Positions 13,215 to 27,687 of a stretch of DNA of 64,000 nt are shown here, in pieces. The notes below the pieces were generated by a model. That model searched no databases. It had not been told where the DNA came from and was given only the letters and a program-made list of their open reading frames with translations. The position numbers and the translations under genes are program-made. Origin of the DNA: Amoebidium appalachense (taxonomy: Eukaryota > Ichthyosporea); NCBI GenBank assembly GCA_963693365.1, contig CAVNZM010000017.1, forward strand, positions 3,410,001 through 3,474,000, written 5' to 3'. Within the stretch, counting starts at the first letter, position 1; each line of letters opens with the position of its first letter.

Positions 13215-13612
13215 CCGCACACACGCACGCACGCACGCACGCACGAACGCGGAGCAGGGCACGTACGGTTAAGGTAGCGCTGGCGCCTCCTGCAGAAACC
13301 CCAAGTCAGAACAGTCCCCACCCACCCCTCCAGCATGCAGGCAGACAGGCACCTACTTGGACCCCTTGCGGCCTGTGTTTGGAGTCTCGGGCCGTGACCA
13401 CACACAGCGCCCACTGCCACTGCTTTTCTTCTTGCTGGAGGGCGTGTGGGGCTGGCGCTTCTCCTCTTGTGGCCTGTGTGCGCGCTCAGCATCACCCTGC
13501 CTGCCCCCTCACCGTGGGCCTACCTGTGCAGCGTGTCGTCCAGCAGGTCGCCAGCAGGCAGGCTGGCTGCCTCGTGCGGCACACGCACCGTCACACTGGG
13601 TCCCGTAGGCAT
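10524..13612 (-). CDS. R3HDM4: R3HDM4-like R3H-domain protein, 8 exons
   Basis: My exon model is 13612-13524, 13473-13357, 13289-13267, 12479-12370, 11778-11667, 11256-11174, 11107-10966 and 10681-10524. Every junction has GT/AG and keeps frame, giving 277 aa; as I recall, human R3HDM4 is about 268 aa. Matches to that family run in order: a basic GRKGSK...YLN.RYLLDL stretch, EWWDFTQQPLDRQREFV, then PEYCFSRMDRRLRAAFK (vertebrate form ECFQRISRRLRAVLK), the R3H-region segment ending LLHGMAQYYGL, and a C-terminal VPPVTLSSYLQ. R3H domains bind single-stranded nucleic acid in other proteins; the specific role of R3HDM4 is poorly known. Exon 3 is a 23-nt microexon. Introns contain long CA, CACG and C/G tracts. 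The ATG at 13612 is the first in frame. Confidence 0.88.
11282..11667 (-). repeat. Homopolymer and (CA)n tracts in R3HDM4 intron 5
   Basis: Most of the intron between exons 5 and 6 is low complexity: C33 plus A-run at 11301-11352, CA-rich DNA, a second C/A junction at 11539-11565, a C-run at 11569-11594, then pure (CA)n to 11666, touching the exon 5 donor. In the pre-mRNA these read as G-runs and UG repeats. Confidence 0.95.
12630..13255 (-). repeat. CACG/GCAC array with reiterated ttttgcag-type words, R3HDM4 intron 3
   Basis: The intron between exons 3 and 4 is almost entirely (GCAC)n/(CACA)n. On the plus strand it is punctuated by related words at about 12708, 12812, 12952, 13011 and 13108, such as cttttcgcag and ccttttgcaggcagagaa. 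This makes a degenerate minisatellite with variable spacing of about 60-140 bp. The words look like splice acceptors but lie antisense to the gene. Confidence 0.85.
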
Positions 13613-15666
13613 GGTGCTGCGCACTGGTACTGCTGCGCACTGCCGTGCCCGTTCCTTCCTGGCCCACGCAAGCTGCGGCAACCGTACGCACAACCCCTAT
13701 ATTCTAGGTTGCAAGGGAGACTAAGAGTGCACCCACACTACCAAAGTTTTGAGCTGAGAGGAAAAGCTCTGTTTAGTTACGGTCTGGCACAGTCCGGCAC
13801 CCGACGGTCTGTCTGTCTCAGTTTCGGCAGTCAAGCGAAGCTCAAAGACCCACCAATCGGACGCAATCGCTAACGGCTAGCCATTCATCCAAAAGATGCT
13901 CCGGCAAGAAGATCTCGTCTTTAAAAATCCCACTGTCCAATCATAAAAGCTTTAATATTATTTATTTGCTTCTTATACTTTTACTACAAAAAACATAGTA
14001 CATTATCATCGACATCTGTTACTCATTGCGCAATCGAACGTCACCGACGGCCGGCCGCCCCCGCCATCCAAACGGGTGCGACATCGAAATGTGATGGGGC
14101 TGGCGACCCCACCGGAGGTACGGCTAGATCATAGTGTGAATATGAATAGTTTCAAGTCTATGGCTGATAGATATCTTTTTACTCTACGTGTTGAGTCCCT
14201 TCCGGTGTTAGGACCGCAAAAACACCAACTACTAGTAGCCTATATGGCGGATACGGTTAAAGAGTGTGGTGTGGACCAGGTGTAAAAACGCAAAGATGAT
14301 TATGGATTGGCGGTGTAATCGGTTTCTGGTGTCTCCTGCACGTTATGTGTGATATGTGTGGGGGGAGGTTTACTCGCGGCTGCATAACTATCAATAAGTG
14401 CAACCTGTTAGCTAACGTACTAGAACCGGAGGTTATTGGCGGTTTTATTCTCTTTTCTTTCTCTCTTCCTCATATATCCGTTTTAAGATGACTATCCTAG
14501 ATCACCTTATTAATGCTGCACAGTATGATATTGTGATCCGGTGCCTTAACTTTCTTTCGGAGCTACCGATGCTAGCCTCTGCTTACCCATAATATGTAAT
14601 AGGGTGTCATATACTACGATGGCGCTCATTGGGCTAGCATGTCCATAATATGTCACTGGCTGCATTTGATTGGCTGCGCTGGAAAACGCAGTAGGCCGTC
14701 GAATGTGGCTGGGCCTCCGGCAGTGTCCACGCAATAAAAAGTGTGTAAACCCCAATTATATGGTCGTGCGAACACATCTACAGCGCAAGAACCCATTATT
14801 AAACCCTGCAGACAATACATCCAAGTTGAAAAGAAAAAGAAAGAAAGAGAGTCTGAAAGAGGGGGGGGGCAAAAAAAAGAAAAAAAAAGCTAACTAATCA
14901 ACCGGGTTAGGAGGGTAATATATGCGTGTGATGTGGGTGCGCAGGTATTGGAGACAAGGCCTCCTGCTTAATAGGATCCGGAGTGCCATTTAGAAGGCCG
15001 CCTTGATTGAAAGCTGCATGCAGCTGGGCAGTGAGATGGTCACCCGTAAGAAGGAAGTCAATGATGGTACATAAAGTGTTGTGCAGGGTGAAGTGGATAG
15101 GTGTGTGAGGAGTGTGGCGGAAAAGGAGGCCTGTGTGGCTAACGGAATAAATGGAAACACAATACAACGGCCCACACAGCTACGGCACCAAGGATGTGTC
15201 CCACTAATTTTTTTTTTGGTAAAGTGTGTAAACCCTTTTTTTGGTAAAAAGCGTGTAAACCCTTTTTTGGTAGGGCACAACCGTCTATGAAACAAAATGA
15301 GAATGAGCCCCTCGAGGCTGCATTCTTTTATAGTTATGCCCAATCATATTTCGTTTTGGAACTATTGAAAATCCAATCAAATAGATCAACCAGTCAAAAT
15401 GTCTTTCGGAGCCCAATAGCGTGCATTTACACTTTTCTGTGTGCCCCCCTCTATCATAGGATAAGCCGATCAATGTGGTAAAATTCGCATGTCGGTAGCC
15501 GTATATCTCTTAAACATTAAATAAGTTAGCCTACGAGCTGGGTGGTTATCAAAATAGCCTTCGAAATCCGCTTGGAATTTCAATGCCAACAACAAAGAGC
15601 TAATCGGCGGCTGACAGCTCCGGCAGTGTCCACGCAATAAAAAGTGTGAAAAGTTTAAACCCCGAA
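13613..15666. other. Gene-poor interval upstream of R3HDM4
   Basis: This should include the R3HDM4 promoter; no TATA box was identified. The words cggcagtgtccacgcaataa at about 14717 and 15621 are shared copies of one repeat, each followed by aaagtgtg. A fragment gcgacatcgaaatgtgatgg (about 14080) also occurs in the dispersed element at 16705. G-run and A-rich DNA lies at 14860-14890. Confidence 0.45.
14488..14592 (+). other. Short reading frame (34 aa) related to other dispersed frames
   Basis: Starts MTILDHLINAAQYDIVIRCL. This resembles the C-terminus of the minus-strand frame at 50147-50800 (NILDFILNTRNYDLFIRCID). Shared positions are I-L-D, N, Y-D, and I-R-C. It is too short to name and has no known domain. 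It may be the last exon or a relic of a multicopy gene or element. Confidence 0.35.
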
Positions 15667-15840
15667 TATGAATTTGAACACGGATGAAAGTCGGATTGGG
15701 GACGGATGGTCACAGCTTTCGTTGACAAGAAATGTGTTTTGGAAAAGGAAAAGACTGAGGACGCCAGGTCCCGGAAGCCCCATTTACATCGTGATGTTTA
15801 TTGATCTCGGGGGGTTCCGTGTCTGGGGTGACTCGATGTA
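15667..15840 (+). mobile_element. Partial copy (about 170 bp) of the 16-kb/52-kb dispersed element
   Basis: Runs from gaatatgaatttgaacacgg to ggggtgactcgatg. It is nearly identical to 16727-16900 and to the reverse complement of 52336-52497. It lies in direct orientation 1.06 kb upstream of the copy at 16727, so the two bracket the body of the element like terminal direct repeats. Confidence 0.8.
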
Positions 15841-16017
15841 TATCTGTCGCACAAGAGAAGGATGGTGTGTGTCCTCACACATGGATAAGGCTAGTACGTG
15901 GGTGCACAAACATATATAAGCATGTGGATGCATACTACATAGGGGTAGGGAGGGGCGTCACAGTGTATATGTCAGGGACAGGCAAACCTCCAAGCCATCC
16001 CCTAACCACACGTGGGT

Positions 16018-16905
16018 GCCTCTGAGGATGACCTCACGTGGGTACAAACATAAAAGCAAAACATGTAAGCAAAGGCAAGCAAGAGCGAGGAGCAGACATA
16101 GATCTTCCGGATGTAGCCTACATACATGTTGAAATATATCGTGATTGGGTATATACACGTAGTTTGCGCAAACGACGGCTGTTCAGACTGAAGGAAGACA
16201 CACGACTCTAGTGAGCGTCAGGTAGTGATCTTAACCACCGTGTGGGCACAAGCGAAGTCCGAGACTCACACCCTCCGGCAAACGTGTGCTGGGCTGAGTG
16301 TCTGGCCGGCACCCATTATGCGGGATTAGGAGCACACGGGGGTGGCGTTTCTCGTGCTTTGCTTATACGCACAAAGTACCAGGACCAAAACTTGCCGATC
16401 ACTGTGGTCGTGTGTGGAAAATGGGAAAAGATGATTGCGCTCATGAGAAATGGGCTGGTGCGAAAACCGAGTTGTGTGTGCTACAATATGAAAAATGATA
16501 TGGCTGTTGCAAAAAAATGGCCTCATTGCGGGGCGACGTCCGAATAAGTAAGCAAATGCATCCTCGTGTATCCGTAGTTATCCGTGGACTGCTGTGACCA
16601 TCCGTCCGTAAAAATGAGCTATCGTAGCACGCTAGCAGAGCGCGCGTGTGGAAGCGTGTTTACCTGGTTACCCCCGAGGGAGACCTTCCTTTTCTGCTAC
16701 CATGCGACATCGAAATGTGATGGGAATATGAATTTGAACACGGATGAAAGTCGGATGGGGAACGGATGGTCACAGCTTTCGTTGACAAGAAATGTGTTTT
16801 GGACAAGGAAAAGACTGAGGACGCCAGGTCCCGGAAGCCCCATTTACATCGTGATGTTTATTGATCTCGGGGGCTTCCGTGTCTGGGGTGACTCGATGTT
16901 AACTA
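16018..16905 (+). mobile_element. Dispersed repeat element, copy 1
   Basis: Nearly collinear with the reverse complement of 52310-53200: shared landmarks include gatgacctcacgtgggtac / its counterpart at 53180, the cttccgg-gatctatgtctgc block, gcaaacgtgtgctgggct, and the tail ggtcccggaagccccat. An internal inverted pair, ctgtgaccatccgt (about 16592) and acggatggtcacag (about 16759), could fold. A frame of about 100 codons exists, but an indel between copies shifts it, so coding constraint is not supported. No transposase or reverse transcriptase motif is seen. Class unknown. Confidence 0.8.
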
Positions 16906-17244
16906 CGTCACACGGGGAGGGGGGGGGGGGGGGGGGGGGGAAATGTTACTCAGTACTCGGCAAATCTTCATAGAACGCTACACGCCAGACACCCAGATAG
17001 CAACTATACACCCCCTTCATGCCAAACCCCTTCCGTGGCCATGCAGCACCTGCCCCTTGACTCTAAATGCAGGGCCTGCTTTAGGATTTAAACGGCCCAA
17101 CCCACCACATGGTTACTGCCACAGGCAGATTCACTAAACTAACCTGCCGCACAGCAGCAGGCACACACTCACAGTTCGTACTACACACACTGGTGCCATA
17201 CATGCTTAACCCTATCACCCTCATACGTGCTTTCGTGCATACGG
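16906..17244. other. Short intergenic stretch downstream of RNF170
   Basis: Contains a G-run at about 16918-16940 and unique DNA that should hold the RNF170 3' UTR. No canonical poly(A) signal was found on the minus strand. Confidence 0.4.
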
Positions 17245-17916
17245 CTACTGGTCCATGTTTGCAGCCACGGCCCTGTAGAAGTGGGCCAGCATGGCCAACA
17301 ACATGACCAGAAACAGCAGGTCGTCCAGAACACCCAGCAGCCCAAACACGGCCTCGGGCACAAGATCAAACGGCGACAGCAGATACAGCACCAGCAGAAC
17401 AAGCACAAGCACGTTGCGCACCTGTGTGTCCCTGTATGAGCAAGGCCCTGCCAAGGGCTCTATCGAAAAAAATCGGGAAGGAGCACACTCTGAACAAAGG
17501 ATACAAAGGATTACTATGTAAGCATGCAGCATTGCCAAATAGACAAGCAGAAGGGAGATTGTGGGTAGGGGTTGAATAAAGCAGGATCACATACTCTGAA
17601 CATCAGATCCAGGCCCCTGCCGCTGACCAAGTCCTGGAACAGCCGTCGGAGCAGAATGGGGGTGTCCCGTATGTGCTGTAGTAACTGCAACCCTGCTGTT
17701 AGAAGACTTCGTGCGATCGGGGGAGGGGAGGTGGGGGGGGGGGACCTCGACCTCCGACAAAGAGAGCCTGAATATGAATCCCGATACCTCACACAGTGCG
17801 ATAGCATGATAGCAGTAAAATAAGCAGCTTTCAGCTTGCGTTTCCTGCGAAAAATAACGAAACCGCGGCATACAGTCAAATGTGCAATTCCTCAAAGAGA
17901 GGGGGTGGGCGCGGCG

Positions 17917-17949
<33 letters not shown>

Positions 17950-19517
17950 GGGGGGGGCTTTAGATAAATAGTGCAATTGGCGAGAATAAGATTCTCGCAG
18001 GCAGTTTCAATCCAAAAGACCTATCTAGTTTTGGCAACCCTTTAAACACCAGGTCAGATCTACATCCCCGGGAATGGATGCAGCAGCACACCCGCAGACA
18101 GGCTCTTGCTTAGAGAACTTCACGGGGGTAGCTATAAGCGAGTGTTTTTTTTCTTCTTCCATCTACCCTCCCTTCTTCCGTTCTTTTTCGCTTTCTCCCT
18201 CTCCCTTCTTTGTGTGTGTGTGTGTGTGGGGGGGGGGGGGGGAGGGGGGGGGGGAGGGGGGGGAAGGAGGGAGGAGGACTTTAGAACGGCTCAGAGAGCG
18301 AAGTACAGAGTCTGAACGGGTAACGGATAATACGGTCATCCAAATCCCTTGAAGTATACATACAAGGAATGCAGCCGGTGTGTGTGTGGGGGGGGGGGGG
18401 GGGGGGGGGGGGGGCGGAGGGGAGGGGGAGGGGCTCTACCGATCTTGGCTCGCCTGAGAAGCGACGGTTGTATTCTCTAAGGCTCTCGATGTATCCCGGT
18501 GCCTGGCTGCTCGTCAGCTCTGCCGGGCTGAAACTGGCAAAGAACATGCTGATGCGCTGGCGGCACACGGGGCAGCTAAGCACACGTAGCCGGCCCCCGT
18601 GCACGTCCCACCACGTCAAAATGCATCCCGCTGTGTCCCCTGTCAGTCCCAAGCCTTCGCCCTCCCTGTGCTCTCACTACAAGCCTGAGATCTACATGAT
18701 TCTTATCCATAGGCCGAGAGGTGGGGTCGGGGGTGGGGTTAAGGTTGGGGCGAGCGGTGTGTGTGTGAGTCGGGGGGGTAGGGGTGGGGACGGGTGCACA
18801 CCGCAGAATATGTGGCCACAGCTGGTCTCGACGGCATATGCCGGGGGGGGCGCTGTAGCACACAGGGCATTCCACGTCCTGGCCCACCTCTCTGCCCGCT
18901 CGGCCCTCCCCTGTCTGCCCCACCCATTTCTTAGAACTATACCGTGCCTGCTGCTGTGTCCGTAGCCCGCGCATATGAGCAGAGCAACGCACAGACGGCT
19001 CGCGTGTGCATGTGTATGTATGTGTCTGCGTGTGCCCTCGTGTGTGTGTGTGCGTATGGGCGGATTACCCAGTATTACCCAGTGCGAGTGCGGTGTGGCT
19101 TGGTTTAGCTACACTATAAAATGGATCATCCAAACCTTCATGGGCCACAGAGTCATCTAGGTACACGACCACACATGCCTATCCAACATTTGACACACAC
19201 AGCACGAAACCATCACAAACAGGGCACTTAATTACGCACGCACCCCCCCCAAACACACACATGCTGGGGGCTGCACAGGCACTCTGTCTGAGACAAGCTA
19301 CCATGCACATCCCTGCCCAATCCCACGGAGGCAGGCACACACTTACCAGGCTGCCGGCCCTTCGCAGGGTGTCGCGCACCGTGTCTGCGTCTGTGCGGCT
19401 GTCTGCGTGCAGAGCTGGGTGTGGGCTGCGCACCAGCTGCCAGGCCGAGGCCCCGACCAGCAGCAGGGCGCCGCCCACAGCCACAAGTACCTCGTCGTCT
19501 ATGCCCACAACTAGCAT
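17245..19517 (-). CDS. RNF170: RNF170-type RING E3 ubiquitin ligase, 5 exons, with one-base frameshift
   Basis: Exon model: 19517-19347, 18929-18802, 18630-18440, 17684-17595, 17421-17245 (about 251 aa after allowing for the shift; human about 258 as I recall). An N-terminal hydrophobic helix (VLVAVGGALLLVGASAW) is followed by the RING: CPVC in exon 2, CGHIFC, then GCILTWWD and CPVCRQ in exon 3. Next come YNRRFSGEPRS, the LLRRLF segment, and two C-terminal membrane helices around LSPFDLVPEA and LGVLDDLLF. All are signature RNF170 blocks. In the family, RNF170 sits in the ER membrane and ubiquitinates inositol trisphosphate receptors. The exon 2 RING is broken by one extra C in an 8-C run (plus strand 18843-18850). 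Removing one base restores the zinc-binding residues and the splice phase. The start is the first ATG available in exon 1; about 18 N-terminal residues of the vertebrate protein have no counterpart. Confidence 0.88.
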
Positions 19518-19907
19518 GCTGAGGGGGCCATGGGGTGCGTGCTGTGCAGGCTGTGTATGGTTGACGTACGTTCTGAATGTGCCCTCTACCCGCAGTAAAC
19601 TCAAACACACTCAAGTTGCTCTATGCTTATCGTTTTCCCCTGCTGTGCGTTGCAACGGCCCAGTCAGTGCCAGTGTCTGAGAGTTGTTCGCCTCAGGTCG
19701 GGGTCCTCGAGAAATCCGTGTTTTCAGAGGGCCGTGCTCATGAGCTCAGGTGAGTGCTGTGGTTTGCTGACGTCATCGCGGGCTCACCAACTGAGCCACT
19801 CAGCACAGATCTCGTTTTTGTAAGGCTGCCTCAGTGTCAACAGAGAAGTCAGTGTGGTGCACAGAGCAGGCACGCGTCAGCACATTACGAGGAAACAGAC
19901 GGGCAGT
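19518..19907. promoter_or_regulatory. Probable bidirectional promoter between RNF170 and the zinc-ribbon gene
   Basis: Only 390 bp separate the two divergent start codons, so both core promoters should lie here unless there is an unseen upstream exon. No TATA box is obvious. The stretch is not G-run or microsatellite DNA, unlike most intergenic sequence in the window. Confidence 0.5.
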
Positions 19908-22968
<3,061 letters not shown>

Positions 22969-22979
22969 TGCGCAGGCGT

Positions 22980-23330
22980 ATATATGGGTATGTGGGTAAA
23001 AAAAATGAGTATGATAGAAAAAAGAAGCGTGTGTGGATAGAAATATAGAAGTATGTGTGGTAGAAATATGTCCAAGCATGGGGTGAATAGGAATATATGA
23101 CGTGCAAATATGGATGGATAGACACATGTACGGGTGGATAGAAACGTATGACGTGCAAAACTCAGGATTTGTGAATATGCATGACTTGCAAGTATGTGCG
23201 GATAGAATATATATAGCGTCAAGTATATTTAAGTGGAAATACAACGGGCAAGCATCGTGTGGTTAAAAATATATAAGGTGCAACCATGTGTGGTGAGAAA
23301 GTTGCGTTGGTGCAAGCATGTGAGGATAGA
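22980..23330 (+). repeat. Degenerate ~35-45 bp repeats built on 'ggatagaaatatatgacgtgcaa'-like words
   Basis: Variants of gtggatagaaatatat and gacgtgcaa(a/g) recur at about 23030, 23060, 23090, 23140, 23195 and 23265-23330. It immediately follows the zinc-ribbon stop codon and may form its 3' UTR. Confidence 0.7.
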
Positions 23331-24991
23331 AATATATGCGGTTGGCATGGCCGGCCTAGTGACGTGACGTCAGACCTCCCCATGTGCATTGTGGCGGGTG
23401 ATGAGGAGGCCTTGGCTGTGCCCTGCATGCGGTCGATAATGCAATGCAGCTAACCCTGCCTGTGTGTGCAACACACTGCCGTGTGCATGTGTGTTGGGCC
23501 ATAGGGAGTGCTCGTTTATAATGGGGCACCGCCTACCTGCACACCGTAGTGGCACCATGTGGACTGAGACGGACAAGGGGGGTACGTGCCCGGTGGTGTG
23601 GCACCTACCTGCATGTGCATGCTCCCACCACCACTGCACACATGCATGTGAATATGTCCAATGGCATGAATGGCATGTCTGACGGAATGAAGTTTGGGGG
23701 AGGGGAAGGGATGCATTAAGGGTTTCTTCAAGAAGGTAGGGGGGGGGGGGGGACTCCGAACTCCCGCCCAACGGCACCCGCCTCCCCCCGGAAGGAGGGG
23801 GAGGAGGGGGTGGAGGGGGGGGGGGGGGGGGGGGGGGAAGGGAAGGGGGGAGTTCCCCAAAGTAAACATGTAGATAATCAACCCCCCGCCCCCCCCCTCC
23901 CCCCTCCCCCTCCTCCTCCTCCACTACCATCCTCTCCCGGTGCCCAGCTCCGGCTCCATCCCGAACAACCATGCCTCTCCCTCCATTCCCCATATGGCAT
24001 GCCATGGTGCGCGCAACATGTAAAAGAAAGGGTGAACCCGGTGGGGTGGGGGGGCCCGGGTGGGGTGGGTGAGGTGGGTGGGGTGGTGGTAGGGGGGAGG
24101 GGAAGAGGGGAGGGGGGAGGGGAGGGGAGGGGGGAGAGTAGAAAGAGCTGGGGGGGGGGGGGGGGGGGAGGGCGGGGACGGGCACGGGGAGTGAGAGAAA
24201 GAGAAGGAGAGCTCAGAAAAGAGGAAGCGCATGGTTTGTGCACACGTGTGTGCACACTGAGGGCAGCACACGCATCTGCGCAAACACACACACACTGCAC
24301 ATGTACGCTCGTACTGCCTGTGCCACCACTTGATGCACGTGCGTGGCTGTGTGGGTGTGTGAGTGTCTCTCTCCTGGCTATCTGTTTGGTGTGAATGTGA
24401 GTGTAACGCTGTGTAACGCTGTGCACCTACTTTGGATGTGTGTGTGTGCTTGTATTGAGTTTTGTGTGTTGTGTCACTGTATATCTGCATGTGTGTGTGC
24501 GCGCAGTGGCACCCTGTGTGGACGTATGTGTTGACGGTACATGTGTGCAGGTGCTTGGGAAATATAGAGAGAGTGTTTACACGACGTGTGTGTGTTTGTA
24601 AAACAGAGGTATGTCCGATGATAACATGGTGTTGGTGGTGGAGCCAGTGTGCAGCACAGTCCCACCGAGGTTCTCTAAATGGACCACATCGTTAAAGTTG
24701 CTCGTGTGCACGTGTGGTTGATGGAGGTCGTGTAAAATAAAACTTTGAAAGTCGGCCCAGACGTGGTAGGACTTGGAGGAAGGAGGGGGAAAGGGGAAAA
24801 GGAAGGGGGGAAGGACGGGGGGATGGGGGGGGTGGGGGGGGTGCACCCGGATGTGCTAATAAGATTTGGGACGAGGGTGCAACGAGCAAGCCTGACTGTG
24901 GCAGAACCCAGCTGCAGGTGTTGGCTAGGGAGAGATAATACCCCGGGCCCGGCAAGAGATGGGGAGGAGGGGGGAGGGGGGAGAAGGGGAA

Positions 24992-25022
<31 letters not shown>

Positions 25023-25230
25023 AGGGGGGGGAGGAATGGGATGTCTGTACTGACTGTACATAGTTTCAGGTGCAAAGCATAGGCTAAGCATCAATGTGTT
25101 TCATAGTGTGTGATTATATGGTTGGGTGTGTCACCCGTCACGGCCCATTACTTCCATGTCATCATAATCAGTAAGCTAACCATTATGCATGGTAGCCGCA
25201 GGCAAAGAGAGGGAAGGAGGGAGGGAGGAA
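23331..25230. other. Gene-poor, purine/pyrimidine-biased interval
   Basis: G-rich tracts lie at 23735-23860, 24040-24175 and 24960-25032. AATAAA at 24737 on the plus strand is possible but 1.8 kb beyond the zinc-ribbon stop. No frame here has a recognisable motif beyond Gly/Pro runs from homopolymers. Confidence 0.45.
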
Positions 25231-25486
25231 AGAGGGAACCCCCCCCCCCCCCCCCCCCCTCCCCCCTTCCCTCCCCCCCCCCCCCCTCTCCCCCCCCCCC
25301 GGCCGAGCTCCCTCCCCGCTCACCCCGTTCCCGTTCTTGGGTGGCACGGGTGGTGGGTCTCCCTCCCCATCGGTGTAGTACTATTATGGCGGTTGGGGGG
25401 TGGAGAGGGGGTGGGGGGAGAAAGGGGGGTAGGGGGAGGGCGACCCGTTCATTCTCCCCCCCCCCCCCCCCCCCCCCCCCTCCCCC

Positions 25487-25517
<31 letters not shown>

Positions 25518-25530
25518 AAAAAAAAAAAAC
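25231..25530 (+). repeat. C-rich, G-rich and C/A homopolymer cluster
   Basis: C tracts at 25239-25302 pass through a G-rich stretch (25395-25440) to a C-run at about 25455-25507. That run joins directly to an A-run of about 22 bp. Confidence 0.92.
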
Positions 25531-26079
25531 TTTGGAAAAAAAGAATAAATAGATAACTCACTGAGAATAAAATCCAAGTGAAAAAAAGTCAACCCCTCCA
25601 CCCCGTTTTCGAATTTTTTACATCCTCTACAAGCGGATCTACTTGAAACAAAACTATAAAACGTGGGATCAGGTGGTGTAGTGGCTACGTAATTACCGTT
25701 GAAGAGTTAGTGTACTAAGACTTCAGTAAGTGTATTCATGATTGGGCAAAATGGTCTATGATGTCTCACTCTGCCCATACTCTGTGTGTGCCATCCCCCC
25801 GGCCCGTGGGTGTGTGTACACGGTAGAGACACCAAACATGCATGGGAGCAGCACCTGGTTCCTTAACATTGATACTAATGCTCTTATAGCTAGTGGGTGC
25901 TGGTCAAAAGTCAGTAATGGCGTTATGATTTTCTTTTTTTTTCCTTTCTTTTTCTCTCCTTTTCTCAGTTCCCTCATTTTTTTCTTTTCATTTTTTTTTT
26001 AATTTTAATTTTTAATTTTTTTCTTTTCATTTTTTCTTTCCTTCCTTTTCTTTTCTTTTCTTTTCTATTCTTTTCTTTC

Positions 26080-26111
<32 letters not shown>

Positions 26112-26509
26112 AGGGGGAGGAGGGAGGGGGGGGAGAAGGGGGAGGGGGGGGGGGGGGGGGGGGGGAGGGGGGGACTACATGTTCCAAGCATGGTCCGGAG
26201 AGCTACCAGCTGAGGGGCAAAGGACACCTCAAATTCACCGCCGTGTCGGTGCCAAGCACGAATTCGAAGGAGTCATGTGATCACGTTGAATCTTACTATT
26301 AGTCAGAGGAGTAACCGTTGGGCTGGGAGAATCGAAGGAGTTTAGAGGAGGGGCAGGTGAAGGTGGATCCGGATGAAGGGGTATACATGGCATCCGCATG
26401 TTGAATGGGCCGAGTGCACATCATGATAACTGTTGAACAAAAAAGACACAAGGGTAATCATATAATATGCGCAACTTCAGCGTGGGATCCAGAAAAAAAT
26501 AAGGAGAGG
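25531..26509. other. Intergenic with T-rich tract
   Basis: Unique DNA, then a TTTTC/TTTTA-rich tract at 25930-26112 that ends in a T-run followed by a G-rich block (26113-26175). No gene recognised. Confidence 0.45.
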
Positions 26510-26920
26510 GAAGGGGGAGAGGGGGGGGGGGGGGGGGGGGGGGGGGTTTCGTTACGGTCAAAGTCTAATAATTACTACATATATATTAGGCTGGGGGTGG
26601 GGGGGAGTGGGTGGGGAGAGAGAGAAGGGGGGAGGGGGGGAAGAGGGAGAGGTGACAATTACTATGTACATACATGGAGCGTGGGGGGTGGCCGGGGGAA
26701 GGGGGGGGGGAGGGGAGCGCGGAGGATGAGCTGGGGGAGGGGAGAGGGGAACGAAAGGAGAGAGAGGGGTGGGGGAGAAGGGGGGGGGGGGGGGGGGGGG
26801 GGGAAGGGGGGGAAGGGGGGGAAGGGGGGGAGGTGGGTGGGGGAGGGGGAGGGGTGGGGAGGGAGAAGCTGGACCGTCTGATTAGGGCCGCTTTTTTTTT
26901 CGGGGAAGGTGTGTGTGTGT

Positions 26921-26953
<33 letters not shown>

Positions 26954-27080
26954 GGGAGGGGGGGGGGGGAGGGGGGGAAGGGGGTTGTAGGGGGGAGGGG
27001 GGAAGGGGGTGGAGGGGGGAGGGGGAGGGGGAGGGGGAGGGGAGGGGGAGCAGGGGGGGGGGGGGGGGGGGGGGGGGAGG
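26510..27080 (+). repeat. Extended G-rich (GGGGA) domain
   Basis: About 570 bp of G-runs and GGGGA/GGGGGAAG words, with the longest G tracts near 26521-26546, 26781-26803, 26921-26951 and 27053-27077. Strand asymmetry of G over C is extreme here. Confidence 0.93.
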
Positions 27081-27687
27081 TGTGATCGACTCCGGCCCTT
27101 ACTACTGTGCGCGCGAGCGCGTGACTCACATTTGATCAGTGCGCGAGTCTTTTCCAGTGATCGTGCATGGGCATCGTTGCGTCTTCGCCCACTCCAGATC
27201 TACAGTAGTGGGCCTGCGCCGGCCACTGACGCACACGTGACGCTGGCGGCCAAGCCCTTTATGTTCACGCCCGCTAAGCTGTGAACATGTGCATACGCCA
27301 ATAAAGGCGGTGGCTTTGAAGGAGCCGCTCGAGTGGGCAGGCCGCGCACACAGGAATGCACGGCGCCACTTGAGCATTCCAATGGGCCATCGCCAGCCAA
27401 TCACCTTGTTCAGAGCTCGTATGCGATTGGCGTCCTAATTGTAGGCCAATCAAGACCCAGAGGGGGGTAAACGTTGAATGGCTGTTTACATTTGGATTGA
27501 GCGTAAGTGGTGCGGGTTACAATGCATAGGAGACTTTTTAAACAATATATAAAGGCCATTTACTATAAGAAGCAAAATAATCAACATATATTTTAGGGTT
27601 ATCTTCACGCGAGTGTGTTCTGTGGCCATATTCCTTCAACGTAATCTAGCTAAATAAATTTGCAGCGCTTACGGATAGAACATGTAG
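27081..27687. other. Intergenic upstream of secreted-protein gene 1
   Basis: Several CCAAT/ATTGG words (about 27300, 27371, 27385, 27396, 27424, 27445) cluster here. A similar CCAAT-rich style occurs at 36640-36910 and 14630-14690. No gene was recognised. Confidence 0.4.

Noticed and set aside
16195-16285. A-box-like word gtggttaagatcacta (minus strand) in the dispersed element, suggesting a tRNA-derived SINE
   Set aside because: No B-box at a proper distance and no tRNA fold; the class is left open.
16242-16547. Possible protein ending MAVAKKWPHCGATSE, also present in the copy at 52674-52994
   Set aside because: A one-base indel between the copies changes the upstream frame, so there is no sign of coding constraint.
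24600-24720. Possible last exon of the zinc-ribbon gene (after aaaacag, encoding SDDNMVLVVEPVC...)
   Set aside because: The available donor near 22940 gives the wrong phase for it, and the exon 5 frame already ends in a clean stop at 22968.
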